In this document: in pieces, positions 53,032-62,840 of the stretch
Layout: each line of letters starts with the position of its first letter
How positions within the stretch are numbered: position 1 is the stretch's first letter
From: Bacillota bacterium
GTDB lineage: Bacteria > Bacillota > Dethiobacteria > DTU022 > UBA8154
Assembly (NCBI GenBank): GCA_012728375.1
Contig: JAAYFF010000004.1
Coordinates: 1-64,000, forward strand
Length of the DNA stretch: 64,000 nt
Direction of reading: 5' to 3'
Made by a program: the position numbers and the translations under genes
Notes under the pieces: generated by a model
Told to the model about the DNA's origin: nothing
Databases searched by the model: none
The model's input: only the letters and a program-made list of their open reading frames with translations

Positions 53032-53344
53032 AATCCATCCTCCTTGTTTATTATCTTATTATTGGGTTTCCTTTGACGTAATCCTAACGGCGCTGCCGAA
53101 CTTAAGCGGCTTCGCTCCAGGACAACAGTGTTCTGCCGCTCCTTCCATTACTGCGGTTATAAAAATTTAAATATAATTATTGTTATTTACACATACAGAA
53201 AATTGTTAAAAAACCAGCCAACAATTCTAAACCAGAACTTGCGAGGCCTTTGGGAAAGGGACCCCCGTCTTCTCCAGAATATGGGCAATTAATAATAACC
53301 ATTAAAAGCTAGCTCAATGTTGCAGAGGATGTTTCTTGCTGCCT
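53032..53344. other. Gap between lysA and asd
   Basis: This 313-base gap has no convincing gene. A 29-codon frame (53059-53148) lacks a good ribosome binding site. AATTGTT and AACAATT (about 53190-53230) can form a small hairpin with a T-rich loop. The asd promoter should be here, but no clear -35/-10 pair was found. No riboswitch was recognised. Confidence 0.4.
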
Positions 53345-54667
53345 TCAGTTCTTGCCCCTCGCTTGGACAGGCTGGTCAAGACGGACGAGATCCTCGTACG
53401 TCTCTCTCCTGACAATAACATTCGCTTTTCCGTCACGGACAAAAAGGACAGCCGGACGGGGATTGCGGTTATAATTACCGGCCATGGCATAACAATAAGC
53501 ACCTGTAGCAAAAACGGCCAGGAGATCGCCCTTTTTCACCGGAGGTAAAAAGACTTCCCGGATGAGAATATCACCTGATTCACAAGCCTTGCCGGCGATA
53601 GCCACTTTTTCTACAGGTTCTTCCCCTGCCTTATTGGCCAGAACCGCCTCATAAACAGCCTGGTAAAGAGCAGGGCGGATATTATCCGCCATTCCGCCAT
53701 CTACAGCCGCGTAGCGGCGGACCCCCGGGATATCTTTAATTACTCCAACACGGTAAAGGGTCACCCCAGCTTCTCCGACAATTGAACGGCCGGGTTCCAG
53801 CAACAGTTGTGGCAGGGGGAAATTTCTCTTTACAGCCGCGCTTTTCACTGCACTGGAAATAAACTTTACAAAATCTTCTATGGAAGGTGGCATATCTTCT
53901 TTTGTATAACGTATGCCCAACCCTCCGCCCAGATCCAGCTGTGAAGCAGTAAAACCTGTCTTTTCCCTTACTTCGGCCATAAAGCCAAACATAACATCAA
54001 CAGCCAGCTCAAAAGGTGCGATATGAAAAATCTGGGAGCCAATATGACAGTGAAAGCCGCGCAAATCCACTTTCTCCTTTTCCTGAAGCGCCAGCCTGAT
54101 CGCCTTCCAGGTATCTTCATCCTGCAAGCCAAAACCAAATTTGGAATCTTCCTGTCCCGTCTGAATATAATTATGGGTATGGGCTTCAATACCGGGCCTG
54201 ATACGCAGCAAAATAACCGGCCTTTTCCTCGTTTTGCCGGAAAGAAAAAGCAGTTCTTCCAACTCTGAAAAGCTGTCCACCACGATCCGGCCTACGCCGT
54301 ATTGCAGGGCCTGAAGAACTTCTTCCCTTGATTTATTATTGCCGTGCAAACAGATTTGCTCGGGCGGAAATCCCGCTTTGATTGCCGTAAAGAGTTCACC
54401 GCCTGAAACGACATCCAATCCCAAGCCTTCTTCATTAACAAGCGCGGCCATCGCTGTAACCAAAAATGCTTTACCTGCATAAAAAATTTCACCGAGGGGG
54501 TATGATTCTGCGAGAGCCTTTCGGTAACGCCGGCAGTTTTCCCTGATCAAGACTTCGTCCATAACATACAGAGGTGTACCAAATTTTTCTGCCAGCTCAA
54601 CAGTATCGCAGCCTCCGATTTCCAACCGCTGTTTATCATTAATGCGCATTGTTCCTGTTAAAAACAC
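53345..54667 (-). CDS. lysA: Diaminopimelate decarboxylase LysA
   Basis: LysA is a PLP enzyme that converts meso-DAP to L-lysine. The PLP lysine lies in IFYAGKAFL (K66 with the chosen start). Other signatures are GFHCHIGSQIF, LDLGGGLGIRY, LLEPGRSIVGEAG and KACESGDIL. The start is GTG 54667 with GGGGAGGAG upstream, giving 440 residues. The frame is open to an ATG at 54712, but that codon lies inside the riboswitch terminator hairpin. The gene is under the lysine riboswitch at 54691-54936. Confidence 0.96.
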   Translation of the reverse strand: MFLTGTMRINDKQRLEIGGCDTVELAEKFGTPLYVMDEVLIRENCRRYRKALAESYPLGEIFYAGKAFLVTAMAALVNEEGLGLDVVSGGELFTAIKAGFPPEQICLHGNNKSREEVLQALQYGVGRIVVDSFSELEELLFLSGKTRKRPVILLRIRPGIEAHTHNYIQTGQEDSKFGFGLQDEDTWKAIRLALQEKEKVDLRGFHCHIGSQIFHIAPFELAVDVMFGFMAEVREKTGFTASQLDLGGGLGIRYTKEDMPPSIEDFVKFISSAVKSAAVKRNFPLPQLLLEPGRSIVGEAGVTLYRVGVIKDIPGVRRYAAVDGGMADNIRPALYQAVYEAVLANKAGEEPVEKVAIAGKACESGDILIREVFLPPVKKGDLLAVFATGAYCYAMAGNYNRNPRPAVLFVRDGKANVIVRRETYEDLVRLDQPVQARGKN

Positions 54668-54690
54668 ATTTTCTCCTCCCCGGTAAAAAT

Positions 54691-54936
54691 AAAAAACGAC
54701 CAACAGGTTCAACCATCAGTCGAATTTACAGTCAAACCTCCCGTACCCTTGGCGAGATAGCGCTCCACCTGGCTAAAAGGGCTTTCACCAGGTGACAGTC
54801 TGCCAGTTATTCACTGGCAAACCAGCTTTTAGTTTCCCGGGAGAAACTAAAAACTTCGGCGGTGGCCCCTTTCAGCACAGCATATTCCCGGCTTTCCGCT
54901 GCGCCTACTCATTTCCAACCGCACCTCTACCTCACC
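54691..54936 (-). promoter_or_regulatory. Lysine riboswitch (L box) with terminator, upstream of lysA
   Basis: The aptamer (54751-54936) has the expected pieces in order: GGTGAGGTAGAGGTGCG, AGTA, GCTGAAAGGGG, CGCCGAAG, ACTGTCA, and GGAGCGCTATCTCGCC at the end, where CTATCTCGCC closes stem P1 with GGTGAGGTAG. A transcription terminator follows (CGACTGA with TTGGTCG at 54697-54722, then TTTTTT). Lysine binding should favour the terminator and switch lysA off. This is OFF-type control of the last step of lysine synthesis. Confidence 0.95.
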
Positions 54937-54975
54937 TCAGGAAAAGAGATGAGGTATTATTTATTTTTCTTTTGT

Positions 54976-55004
54976 ATTTTAACATAAATAAAATTGCTCT
55001 GCAA
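54976..55004 (-). promoter_or_regulatory. Sigma-A promoter of the lysine riboswitch-lysA transcript
   Basis: On the minus strand TTGCAG (54999-55004), a 17-base spacer and TAAAAT (54976-54981) place transcription start near 54969, about 30 bases before the aptamer. Confidence 0.75.
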
Positions 55005-55062
55005 CATGACTGCTCAGGAATAAATAACATGCTTATCCGCTGGAAAAAATATCCGTATAAAA

Positions 55063-55548
55063 TTATTCCGGGAGAACATATTCCGGAATTTCATCTTCGC
55101 TAACAACCGCTGTAATAACAGCCTTAAAACGTTTTCCGCGGGTAAAACGCTTTTCTGAGAGCCGCAAAAAAAGAAAAACCAGCACCATTAAGACAAGCCC
55201 TAGACCCAGGCCAAAAAGGTCAGGATTTACTGACGGCAAAGAATTTAAAGCCCAGCTCCTGCCCGCAATAATCCCGAGCAACAATCCTACCAATGGTACA
55301 AAGTAAAGCAAAAAAGCTGCCAGGAGCATTTCTCCGGCTCTGGCTTCCAGCCGTACCATCTGGCCTGCTTTGGCTCCAATAGGATTATTAACTTCAACAA
55401 GCATTTCCTGCCTTTTTTCCGGATCACCGAAAAGCCCGCCGCAACGGCCGCAATTTCCGCAGATGGAATTCTTGCGAACCCTAACCAGTGCTTTATCGTC
55501 TTCAGCCAACTCAACAACCTTGCCGAAATGGTCCATGATATGCTCCAC
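55063..55548 (-). CDS. RseC/RsxC-type SoxR-reducing system family membrane protein
   Basis: This 161-residue protein has an N-terminal cysteine cluster (SICGNCGRCGG at about 28-38), a short beta-rich part, and two membrane segments (LLAAFLLYFVPLVGLLLGIIAG and LGLGLVLMVLVFLFL, each in part). The family (RseC/MucC) is linked to SoxR reduction or Rnf-type electron transport in proteobacteria. Its role in anaerobic Firmicutes is unknown, but it may be redox-active. The GTG at 55548 is chosen for GGGGAG nine bases in front. A promoter lies at 55591-55619. Confidence 0.82.
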   Translation of the reverse strand: MEHIMDHFGKVVELAEDDKALVRVRKNSICGNCGRCGGLFGDPEKRQEMLVEVNNPIGAKAGQMVRLEARAGEMLLAAFLLYFVPLVGLLLGIIAGRSWALNSLPSVNPDLFGLGLGLVLMVLVFLFLRLSEKRFTRGKRFKAVITAVVSEDEIPEYVLPE

Positions 55549-55590
55549 TAGGAAAGACTCCCCTTCCCGCTTCAAAAATTGTTTACTAGT

Positions 55591-55619
55591 AGTATAGAGT
55601 TAAATGGTTCATAAATCAA
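55591..55619 (-). promoter_or_regulatory. Sigma-A promoter of the RseC-like gene
   Basis: On the minus strand TTGATT (55614-55619), a 17-base spacer and TATACT (55591-55596) are well placed about 40 bases ahead of the start codon. A small inverted repeat (AAGGTTAT and ATAACCTT, 55618-55637) touches the -35 box and could be an operator. Confidence 0.65.
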
Positions 55620-55656
55620 GGTTATCCAAATAACCTTTAAATTATTCCGTACAAAT

Positions 55657-55688
55657 TTAGCTGGAGAGCGCTGACGCTCTCCAGCTAA
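55657..55688 (-). terminator. Hairpin with perfect 14-bp stem after flxA
   Basis: TTAGCTGGAGAGCG and CGCTCTCCAGCTAA flank a 4-base loop. It lies about 32 bases after the flxA stop and ends the electron-transfer operon. The minus-strand tail (ATTTG) is short in T, so termination may rely on the strong stem. Confidence 0.7.
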
Positions 55689-55719
55689 TCGGAAAAAACA
55701 TATATTTTAGATTCTATTT

Positions 55720-56562
55720 TTACGCAAACGCTTCCGGTACATTTTTTAAAGTTGAATAAGAAAATACCGGTCCATCTTTGCAGACATACAGATTGCCCGC
55801 ATTGCAGCGGCCACATTTGCCGAAACCGCACTTCATCCTGTTTTCCAGGGTAGTATAAATTTGTTCATCGGCAAAATTCAGTTTTTTCAGGTTCTCCAGC
55901 ACAAATCTGATCATAATGGGAGGCCCGCAGGTAATTGCAATCGTATTCTCAGGAGAGGGATTAACCTCCATCAGAACAGAAGGCACAAAACCAACCTTGT
56001 AAGGCCAGCCCTCTTCTTCGATATCGATGGTCAGATGGCAGGAAATATCGTCGCGTTTCATCATTTCCTCGAACTCATTCCTGAAGCAGAGATCTCCTGA
56101 TGTGCGGGCACCATAAATCATGGTCAAGCCGGCATACTGATCGAGATTGGCCTTGACATATTCCACAATAGGCCGCAGGGGAGCCTGCCCGATGCCGCCG
56201 CCGATGGTAAGAATATGCTTTCCTTTCCAGTCCTCCAAGGGAAAACTGTTGCCGTACGGACCGCGCACGGTAATTTTATCACCAACCTCCTGTTCGTGGA
56301 GACCCTGGGTATTTTTACCGGCACGCATGACGGAAAAGCGCAAAAAATCACCCTCAGTAGGGGAACAGGAAATACAGAACATACTTTCCCCAATACCCAG
56401 TCTGCCGACCATGGCACACTGTCCTGGCCTGTGGCTCCAATTCTTTCGTGCCTCAGGATCATCCAGGGTCACTTTGAAAGTTTTGACAGCGCGATCGCCC
56501 ACGGTTTCATACCAGGTATCTTCAATAGTGGCTACATACGGTTGATAAGGATTCTCTTTCAT
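55720..56562 (-). CDS. flxA: FlxA-type FAD/NAD(P)-binding oxidoreductase subunit
   Basis: This 280-residue flavoprotein belongs to the ferredoxin-NADP reductase group, like AsrB, HydG and DHODH electron-transfer subunits. An FAD domain (HRPGQCAMVG, then FSVMRAGKNTQGLHE) is followed by an NAD domain (LTIGGGIGQAPLRPIVEYV, then ITCGPPIMIRFVLENL). The C-terminal CGFGKCGRCNAGNLYVCKDG holds a [2Fe-2S] cluster. It would exchange electrons with NAD(H) for the Flx-Hdr complex. It is the last gene of the operon and overlaps flxB by four bases. Confidence 0.88.
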   Translation of the reverse strand: MKENPYQPYVATIEDTWYETVGDRAVKTFKVTLDDPEARKNWSHRPGQCAMVGRLGIGESMFCISCSPTEGDFLRFSVMRAGKNTQGLHEQEVGDKITVRGPYGNSFPLEDWKGKHILTIGGGIGQAPLRPIVEYVKANLDQYAGLTMIYGARTSGDLCFRNEFEEMMKRDDISCHLTIDIEEEGWPYKVGFVPSVLMEVNPSPENTIAITCGPPIMIRFVLENLKKLNFADEQIYTTLENRMKCGFGKCGRCNAGNLYVCKDGPVFSYSTLKNVPEAFA

Positions 56563-57572
56563 AGTGCCTCCTTAACCTGCGATAAGATATTTAGAATATC
56601 AACGTTTACCGGGCACAGGTTAATACACCGCCCACAGCCAACACAGGCGATCACTCCGAATTTGTCAACAAAGTAAGAATACTTGTGATTTATCCTGTTA
56701 CGGGTCCTCTCCCGACGAGTTGGACGGGGATTATGCCCGGAAGTGTGGAGCGTATATTCTTTGAACATACAGGAATCCCACACCCGATACCTTCGTCCTT
56801 CAAGGCCTTCAATCTCATCTTGAATATCAAAGCAATGACAAGTAGGGCAGAGAAAAGTGCAAGCTCCACAGCCAAGGCATGGTTCGGAAGTTTTTTTCCA
56901 GATCTGGCTGTCCCAGAGCTGCGGCAACTTCTCAGGGATACCCTCGCTGTCAATTTTTCTGACAATTTTGGAAGCAGCATCTTTGTGAACCTTTTCTGCT
57001 GCCTGTACATCGCTGTCTTCAGATTTTACAAGTACATCCCCGGCTTCCTGACAGATCTTTTCTCCTTTTTCCGTTAAAGGCTGGAATAAAAAGCTTTCTC
57101 CCAGATCCGTCATCAAAATATCCAATCCTTCAGTGGATGCCGGACCGCCTCCCAGAGAAGTACAGAAGCAGTTCACACGGGGTTCCTGGCAGGCTAACCC
57201 GATAATGGTTGCCTTTTCTCTTCTTCCAAGATAATATGGATCTTTGGGATCCCAGGAAAAAAGCCTGTCTACGATAGTTAAAGCCTTGGCGTCACAGGGA
57301 CGGACCCCCATAATGATCATCTCATCTGCTTCACCGGGAGCTTTCATGGCTGTTTCCCCAACCTCGTAACGGTACAACGTCTCCGTCTGCGGATAAAAGA
57401 GACTTTTCAGCGGTACCGTAGTATTGGAGAGGGTAAAATCCACGCTGCTCTCTCCATTAAGGGGTGCAAACCTGCTGCTTCCCCCTGTTTCCTGAGGAAC
57501 ACGAAACCTTTCCTTCCCCAGTTTGGCGAGAAAATCTCCTACCTTTTCCTTTGCTAATTTCATATTATCCAT
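56559..57572 (-). CDS. flxB: FlxB-type 4Fe-4S dicluster electron-transfer subunit
   Basis: This protein resembles AsrA and hydrogenase beta subunits. The N-terminal domain includes MGVRPCDAKALTIVDRLF. Two [4Fe-4S] motifs are near the C-terminus: CLGCGACTFLCPTCHC and CVGCGRCINLCPVNVDIL. It should carry electrons between FlxA and the remaining subunits. The ATG at 57572 (MDNMKLAKEK) has GAGGTG upstream; an in-frame GTG lies three codons earlier. It follows flxC by a few bases. Confidence 0.88.
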   Translation of the reverse strand: MDNMKLAKEKVGDFLAKLGKERFRVPQETGGSSRFAPLNGESSVDFTLSNTTVPLKSLFYPQTETLYRYEVGETAMKAPGEADEMIIMGVRPCDAKALTIVDRLFSWDPKDPYYLGRREKATIIGLACQEPRVNCFCTSLGGGPASTEGLDILMTDLGESFLFQPLTEKGEKICQEAGDVLVKSEDSDVQAAEKVHKDAASKIVRKIDSEGIPEKLPQLWDSQIWKKTSEPCLGCGACTFLCPTCHCFDIQDEIEGLEGRRYRVWDSCMFKEYTLHTSGHNPRPTRRERTRNRINHKYSYFVDKFGVIACVGCGRCINLCPVNVDILNILSQVKEAL

Positions 57573-57583
57573 AGCACCCACCT

Positions 57584-58567
57584 CTAGAGAATGAAGTTTT
57601 CCTGATCATTTGGACGGTAGCTGGCCTGAAGCGGCTTGGAATCAGGATCTGTCCCCGGTTCATATTCAAATTTTTCTCTGACTTCTTTTGTTAATTTCCT
57701 GTTCAGTTTCATAAGGGGAATATTGACGGGACAAACCCTTTCGCATTCTCCGCATTCAATACAACGTCCCGCCAGGTGAAAAGCGCGTGCAAGGTGGAAG
57801 GCTGTATTTTCGGAAATGTTATTGGAACGATTGACCCATGTGGGGTTTAGCCTATCAAGTATACAATCTTCACAATAACACATGGGGCAAACATTTCTAC
57901 AAGAATAACAGCGTATACAGGAGGAAAAATATGCTTCCCAGAAAGACCAGCGCTCTTCGGGAGCCTTCCCTTCCAATTCGCCTACATCAGCATATTCATC
58001 GTTGCTTTCAGCTTCAACTTTCTCCCAGAGAAGGGTATCCGCCGTAACAGGATTCGGGTAGCGGCACCTTAAGCACTTATCCGCCAAAACCTCCTCACGG
58101 GGAACCGCCTTTTCACCTTCGGAAAGTTTAAACACGATCTTTCCGTCATCCCAACGCGCTTCCACCTGCTCCAGCACAGCAGGAAACTTCTCTTCGACTT
58201 TAGCTAAATCTACAACGCCTTGGCAGGGACAACCGATAATAATAACGCTTTCCCTTTTAATTCCCTGCTCGACCAGTTGTTGAACCACCGCACGACTATC
58301 ACAACCCTTGACCATTAGGGCGATTTTGCGTGTATCGGGCTCCTGTCCCCGGGGTACGGGTAGCTTTTCAACCAGGGTCAGGTACGTAGCCAGGTTATTG
58401 CTGCAAAGAGGCGAGAAGATGAGCTTATCTGCTTCCTCCGGTTCTGTGATAAAGTGCGGAGATACTCTGAAGCCGTACGTTCCCTGCCTCCAGCCGATTA
58501 GATATTTGACATCGTCCCGGGAGACAGTCTCTTTGGCTACAGCTCTAAGTTTTTCCAGATCTGCCAA
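57584..58567 (-). CDS. flxC: FlxC-type 4Fe-4S electron-transfer subunit
   Basis: This 327-residue iron-sulfur protein has an N-terminal domain like F420-hydrogenase beta or FlxC proteins (MVKGCDSRAVVQQLVEQGIK, then IIGCPCQGVVDLAKVE). Two [4Fe-4S] motifs follow: CIRCYSCRNVCPMCYCEDC and CIECGECERVCPVNIPLMKL. An extra DKCLRCRYPNP cysteine pair precedes them. It lies between flxD and flxB and should be part of the FlxABCD complex. Confidence 0.86.
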   Translation of the reverse strand: MADLEKLRAVAKETVSRDDVKYLIGWRQGTYGFRVSPHFITEPEEADKLIFSPLCSNNLATYLTLVEKLPVPRGQEPDTRKIALMVKGCDSRAVVQQLVEQGIKRESVIIIGCPCQGVVDLAKVEEKFPAVLEQVEARWDDGKIVFKLSEGEKAVPREEVLADKCLRCRYPNPVTADTLLWEKVEAESNDEYADVGELEGKAPEERWSFWEAYFSSCIRCYSCRNVCPMCYCEDCILDRLNPTWVNRSNNISENTAFHLARAFHLAGRCIECGECERVCPVNIPLMKLNRKLTKEVREKFEYEPGTDPDSKPLQASYRPNDQENFIL

Positions 58568-58585
58568 CTAATTCTCCTCCTCTCC

Positions 58586-59017
58586 TCACCAGTTAATCTT
58601 GTTCCTCTGGAATTGCTCAAAGGGCCCGACTTCCTTTGCTTCGTTGACCGTTGTTTCCACAACTTCCTTCCATTTGGCACCTTCTGAGGCTGAAACCCAA
58701 CTCATATGGAATCTCTTGGGATCGACCCCGACATATTCCAGAAGGTCTTTCATCAAGGTAAACCGGCGACGGGCATAATAATTACCTTCCATATAATGAC
58801 AATCCCCCGGGTGACAACCGGAAACCAGGACGCCATCCGCTCCCTGCTGTAATGCATTAAGCACAAACAGCGGGTTAATTCTACCGGTACACATAACCCT
58901 GATAACGCTCAAGTTGGGCGGATATTGTATCCTGCTTGTGCCGGCAAGGTCCGCGCCGGCATAAGTACACCAGTTACACACAAAAGCTACCAAGTTGGGT
59001 TCGAATTGTTCGCTCAT
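58586..59017 (-). CDS. flxD: FlxD/MvhD-type hydrogenase iron-sulfur subunit
   Basis: This 143-residue MvhD-family [2Fe-2S] protein links a NADH- or H2-oxidising module to HdrA. Conserved cysteines lie in FVCNWCTYAGADLAG (C14, C17), VMCTGR (C43) and SGCHPGDCHY (C68, C73). It overlaps the hdrA stop by four bases (ATGA), so the two are probably made in equal amounts. In methanogens MvhD connects the hydrogenase with HdrABC; in Flx-Hdr systems the same place is taken by FlxD. Confidence 0.93.
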   Translation of the reverse strand: MSEQFEPNLVAFVCNWCTYAGADLAGTSRIQYPPNLSVIRVMCTGRINPLFVLNALQQGADGVLVSGCHPGDCHYMEGNYYARRRFTLMKDLLEYVGVDPKRFHMSWVSASEGAKWKEVVETTVNEAKEVGPFEQFQRNKINW

Positions 59018-61014
59018 TTCATAGCCCCCAATACTGCAATCTGCGGCAGGATCTGCTGATCCTTAAATGATTTCTGCTGGGCAGAACCGGAGAAACAGCC
59101 CGCCGCGCAGGCGCCGCAACCTTTGCACAGGGCTTCGTTCACCCTGGCAACTTGAACAATATTGCCCATCCGATTAACTTCTACCAGATCGATAGCACCA
59201 AAAGGACAAATTTCGACACAGTATCCGCAACCGCGACAGGTTGCTTCGTTAATATTGGAAATCTGTGCCTGTACCTTTACCTTTCCGCTGGAAAGAAGGA
59301 TAAGTGCCGAAGAAGCAGCACCTTTAGCCTGGGCCACGGTATCGGGAATGTCCTTGGGACCCTGGGCACAGCCGGCCAGATAAACACCATCAGTAGCAGT
59401 ATCAACAGGTGCCAGCTTGGGGTGCGCTTCCAGGTAAAAACCATCCGCGGACTGGGACAACTTGAGAATATCGATAATTTCGCGGGCATCTTGGCGCGGC
59501 TCCAAACCTGTGGCCAGAACAACCAGATCCACTTCATCCTCCAGCGTTCTGCCTGCAAGAGTATCTTCAGCCTTTATCACCAGCTTATCTCCCCGCTTAA
59601 AAATTTCCGACGGGTTGCCCCGGATATAGCGGACACCCTCCCTGCGGACACGGTCATAAAACTCCTCGTAACCTTTACCGAAAGCCCGGACATCCATATA
59701 ATAGATCCTTACATTGGCATCGGGAAGTTTTTCCGTTACCAGATGAGCGAGCTTGGCGGAATACATGCAGCAAACCCGGGAACAGTAAGGTTTCCCCACG
59801 CTTTCATCCCGGGAACCGACACAACTGATAAAGGCCACTTCTTTGGGGACAATTGCCTTCTCCCCTTTGCCGATAACAATTTCTCCGCCCGTGGGTCCGG
59901 AAGCGGCAACCAGCCGTTCCAGTTCCAGCCCGGTAATGACGTTATCATAATCAGCATAGCCATATTCCGGCTTCTTGGCAGGATCAAAAAGTTCATAGCC
60001 AGTTGCAATAATTATTGTTCCGACTTTAAACTCGACAATTTCATCCTGTTGTTCAAAATTAATTGCTCCCGCTGCGCAGGCCTCTATACACTTGGGACCT
60101 TTGCCGCATTTTCCTCTTGTGAGGAAAAGACAGCGTTCCTTATCAATGGTATATTTGGCCGGTACAGCCTGCGGGAAGGGAAGATAAATTGCCGCCCTTT
60201 TTCCCAGCCCCATATTAAATTCGCTGGGAATCGTTCCGGCTAAACGGCATTCCTGGGCACAGGCTCCGCAACCGGTGCATTTATTTATATCCACATAGCG
60301 GGCCTTTTTGCGCACTTTCACATTAAAGTTGCCTACATACCCGGTAATATCTTCCACCTGAGAATATGTCATCAACTCAATATTGGGATGGCTGGCCACG
60401 TCAACCATTTTCGGCGTAAGGATACATGCGGAACAGTCCAGAGTGGGGAAAGTTTTATCAAGCTGTGACATTTTTCCGCCCACAGAAGGCGTTTTTTCAA
60501 CCATGTAGACCTTAAAGCCAGCTGCCGCGATATCCAATGCCGCCTGGATTCCGGCGATCCCTCCGCCAACTATCAGCGCGGAAGGTTCTACCTCAACTTC
60601 TTTTTCCTCCAGAGGTTCCAGGAGGCGTACCTTGGCTACAGCAGCATAGACCAGCTTTTTAGCTTTAGCCGTGGCTTCTTCTCTGTTTTCATGGACCCAG
60701 GAGCAATGTTCTCGGATATTAGCCATCTCCAGGTAATAGGGATTAAGTCCGGCTGCAGCCAATGTCTTGCGAAAAGTATTCTCGTGCATGCGCGGAGAGC
60801 AGGAAGCTACCACAACGCGGGTTAGCCCTTCATTTTTTATATCTTCCTTAATTAACTGCTGTCCAGGGTCGGAACACATATATGAATAGTTGCGCGCCAC
60901 CTTGACATAGGGCAAACGGGAGGCAAATTCAGAAACAGCTTCCACATCTACCGTCTTGGCGATATTCATCCCGCAGTGACAGACATACACACCAATTTTT
61001 GGCTTGTTGTTCAT
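59014..61014 (-). CDS. hdrA: HdrA-like flavin electron-bifurcating subunit
   Basis: This 666-residue flavoprotein is homologous to heterodisulfide reductase subunit A. The N-terminus has [15 protein letters not shown] (C12, C14). The FAD loop is [21 protein letters not shown]. Ferredoxin motifs include [45 protein letters not shown] and [15 protein letters not shown]. HdrA is the site of flavin-based bifurcation, coupling NADH, ferredoxin and a third carrier. hdrB and hdrC are not in the window; a CCG-domain protein upstream may take the HdrB/D role. Confidence 0.93.
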   Translation of the reverse strand: MNNKPKIGVYVCHCGMNIAKTVDVEAVSEFASRLPYVKVARNYSYMCSDPGQQLIKEDIKNEGLTRVVVASCSPRMHENTFRKTLAAAGLNPYYLEMANIREHCSWVHENREEATAKAKKLVYAAVAKVRLLEPLEEKEVEVEPSALIVGGGIAGIQAALDIAAAGFKVYMVEKTPSVGGKMSQLDKTFPTLDCSACILTPKMVDVASHPNIELMTYSQVEDITGYVGNFNVKVRKKARYVDINKCTGCGACAQECRLAGTIPSEFNMGLGKRAAIYLPFPQAVPAKYTIDKERCLFLTRGKCGKGPKCIEACAAGAINFEQQDEIVEFKVGTIIIATGYELFDPAKKPEYGYADYDNVITGLELERLVAASGPTGGEIVIGKGEKAIVPKEVAFISCVGSRDESVGKPYCSRVCCMYSAKLAHLVTEKLPDANVRIYYMDVRAFGKGYEEFYDRVRREGVRYIRGNPSEIFKRGDKLVIKAEDTLAGRTLEDEVDLVVLATGLEPRQDAREIIDILKLSQSADGFYLEAHPKLAPVDTATDGVYLAGCAQGPKDIPDTVAQAKGAASSALILLSSGKVKVQAQISNINEATCRGCGYCVEICPFGAIDLVEVNRMGNIVQVARVNEALCKGCGACAAGCFSGSAQQKSFKDQQILPQIAVLGAMK

Positions 61015-61074
61015 TGCGCTCTTTCATCCTCCAACAAAGATTAACTGCATCCACTATCAAAAGGCCCTTTTAAT

Positions 61075-62049
61075 TTACCCTTTCAACTCCTTGAGCTTTT
61101 CCGTTAACTTGGGAACTACTTTAAAGAGGTCGTCAATAATGGCGAAATCTGCGACGGAAAAAATGGGAGCATCCGGATCCTTGTTAATGGCAACGATGGT
61201 TTTGGACCCTTTCATCCCGGCAAGGTGTTGAAAAGCCCCGGAAATACCGATAGCGATGTACAGCTTGGGTTTTACCGTTTTGCCTGAAGTGCCGACCTGG
61301 CGGTCATGATCGAGCCAACCTGCATCCGTGGCCGCCCGGGAACCACAAATATCAGCATTAATTGCCTTGGCCAGCTCCTCAATCATGGGCATATTTTTCT
61401 CTTCCCGAATCCCACGCCCCACTGCGACTAAAATTTCCGATTGGGTGATATCCACATCGCCCACTTCGGCCTCAACGTATTCGATAAACCTGCGATATTC
61501 AATATCCTCTTTTAAGGGAGAATCAATCTTTTCTATGGCACCCTTTTTGGAAGGCTCGGGAACTTCGAGGGTTGCTTCCCTGAGGGTAATTAAATAGGGA
61601 GACTCTCCTTTAAAAGCAAAATTGGCGTTAACTTTTCCCTGATAATACTGGCGTACCGGCTGCAGTTTGCCGTCCGCGAATTCTATTTGGATAACATCCG
61701 TGACAAAAGGTATTTTCATCTCCACGGCCAACGCTGGAGCTATGTCAACCCCCTGGGTTGTATGACCAATCATTACAAGCTCAGGATTGTTTTGCTTAAT
61801 CAGCTCCACCAAGACCCGTTGATATTTCTCCGCGTTGAAATCCGCAAAAAGAGGATCATCCACATAGAGTACTTTATCACTGTAACCGGCAAGCTTGTCG
61901 GCTAATGAATCTACTCCGCTTCCCAGCAGTACGGCGACCACATCTCCTCCATTTTGCTGCGTTACCTGAGAAGCCACGGTAAGCATCTCCAGGGAGATAT
62001 CCCGCAGTAAACCTTGACGGTGTTCAGCTATGACAAATACGTTGCCCAT
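61075..62049 (-). CDS. etfA: Electron-transfer flavoprotein alpha subunit
   Basis: EtfA pairs with EtfB and carries electrons from or to acyl-CoA dehydrogenases or other donors. The N-terminus ([20 protein letters not shown]) and the C-terminal FAD domain ([29 protein letters not shown], in part; [21 protein letters not shown], in part) are typical. The length is 324 residues, without an extra ferredoxin domain. It follows etfB with a two-base gap and precedes hdrA by 60 bases. Confidence 0.96.
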   Translation of the reverse strand: MGNVFVIAEHRQGLLRDISLEMLTVASQVTQQNGGDVVAVLLGSGVDSLADKLAGYSDKVLYVDDPLFADFNAEKYQRVLVELIKQNNPELVMIGHTTQGVDIAPALAVEMKIPFVTDVIQIEFADGKLQPVRQYYQGKVNANFAFKGESPYLITLREATLEVPEPSKKGAIEKIDSPLKEDIEYRRFIEYVEAEVGDVDITQSEILVAVGRGIREEKNMPMIEELAKAINADICGSRAATDAGWLDHDRQVGTSGKTVKPKLYIAIGISGAFQHLAGMKGSKTIVAINKDPDAPIFSVADFAIIDDLFKVVPKLTEKLKELKG

Positions 62050-62051
62050 AA

Positions 62052-62840
62052 TTACAATAACCCTCCCTTCACCAATTTCTCAGCCAAAATCTCTGCTTTT
62101 TGTTCCGGCTCTCCCTCGATAATTTCCGCGTGGGAGACAACCTCGGGAATATATAAATTTTTCAGCTCCACCAGAGAAGCCGCTTCATTCACGTCATTCT
62201 CGGACAGTCCGAGATCATCCAGTGTGAGCACCTTTAACTCTTTTTTCTGAGCCATGCGGATACCTTTGATCGGAGCGTAACGGGGCTCATTAATCCCTGT
62301 CTGGATGGTGAGGACAGCCGGCAGGTTCATTTCAACAACCTCTGAAAGGCCTCCTTCGAGCTCACGATGAACCTTTACCTTTCCTTCTCCAAGCTCGACC
62401 TTTTTCACCATAGCAGCATGGGGAATACCCAACTCCTCGGCCAAAGCTACACCAACTGCCATATTGCCATCATCACTGGCCATACAACCCGTTAAGACCA
62501 GGTCAAACTCCTGCCCTTTTATTGTAGCAGCCAGGACTTTGGCTACTTGAAGCGGATCGATTACATTAATACGGGGATCATCAATGCGGATGGCGCTATC
62601 GCCGCCTTTTGCCAATGCCATTCGGATCATCACGTCGCTGTCCTTGGGACCCATACAGACAACTTTAACGGTTCCTCCCACCTTTTCTTTAATAAGAATG
62701 GCTTCCTCCACCGCATAGTTGTCGGCATCATTTATATCAAAGGAAAATTTGCTGCTATCCACATCCTTGCCGCTTGCATCTACTTTTACTTCCGCTTCGG
62801 ATGTATCGGGAACACGCTTAATACAAACAAAAGTATTCAT
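62052..62840 (-). CDS. etfB: Electron-transfer flavoprotein beta subunit
   Basis: EtfB has 262 residues, starting with FVCIKRVPDTSEAEVKVD. The EtfB signature LTGCMASDDGNMAVGVALAE and the AMP-binding region near LALPAVLTIQTGINEPRY (LPAVLTIQTGINEPRYAPIK) are intact. GTAGGAGGTGG precedes the ATG. Together with EtfA it gives an FAD-containing carrier. Whether it is a bifurcating type cannot be decided from the sequence by eye. Confidence 0.96.
   Translation of the reverse strand: MNTFVCIKRVPDTSEAEVKVDASGKDVDSSKFSFDINDADNYAVEEAILIKEKVGGTVKVVCMGPKDSDVMIRMALAKGGDSAIRIDDPRINVIDPLQVAKVLAATIKGQEFDLVLTGCMASDDGNMAVGVALAEELGIPHAAMVKKVELGEGKVKVHRELEGGLSEVVEMNLPAVLTIQTGINEPRYAPIKGIRMAQKKELKVLTLDDLGLSENDVNEAASLVELKNLYIPEVVSHAEIIEGEPEQKAEILAEKLVKGGLL

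Noticed and set aside
53059-53148. 29-codon frame between lysA and asd on the minus strand
   Set aside because: Too short, no Shine-Dalgarno sequence and no recognised family; left as part of a non-coding gap.
59152-60243. 363-codon open frame on the plus strand opposite hdrA
   Set aside because: It lies fully antisense to a gene with clear HdrA motifs, has no family features and no good ribosome binding site; it is a codon-bias shadow.
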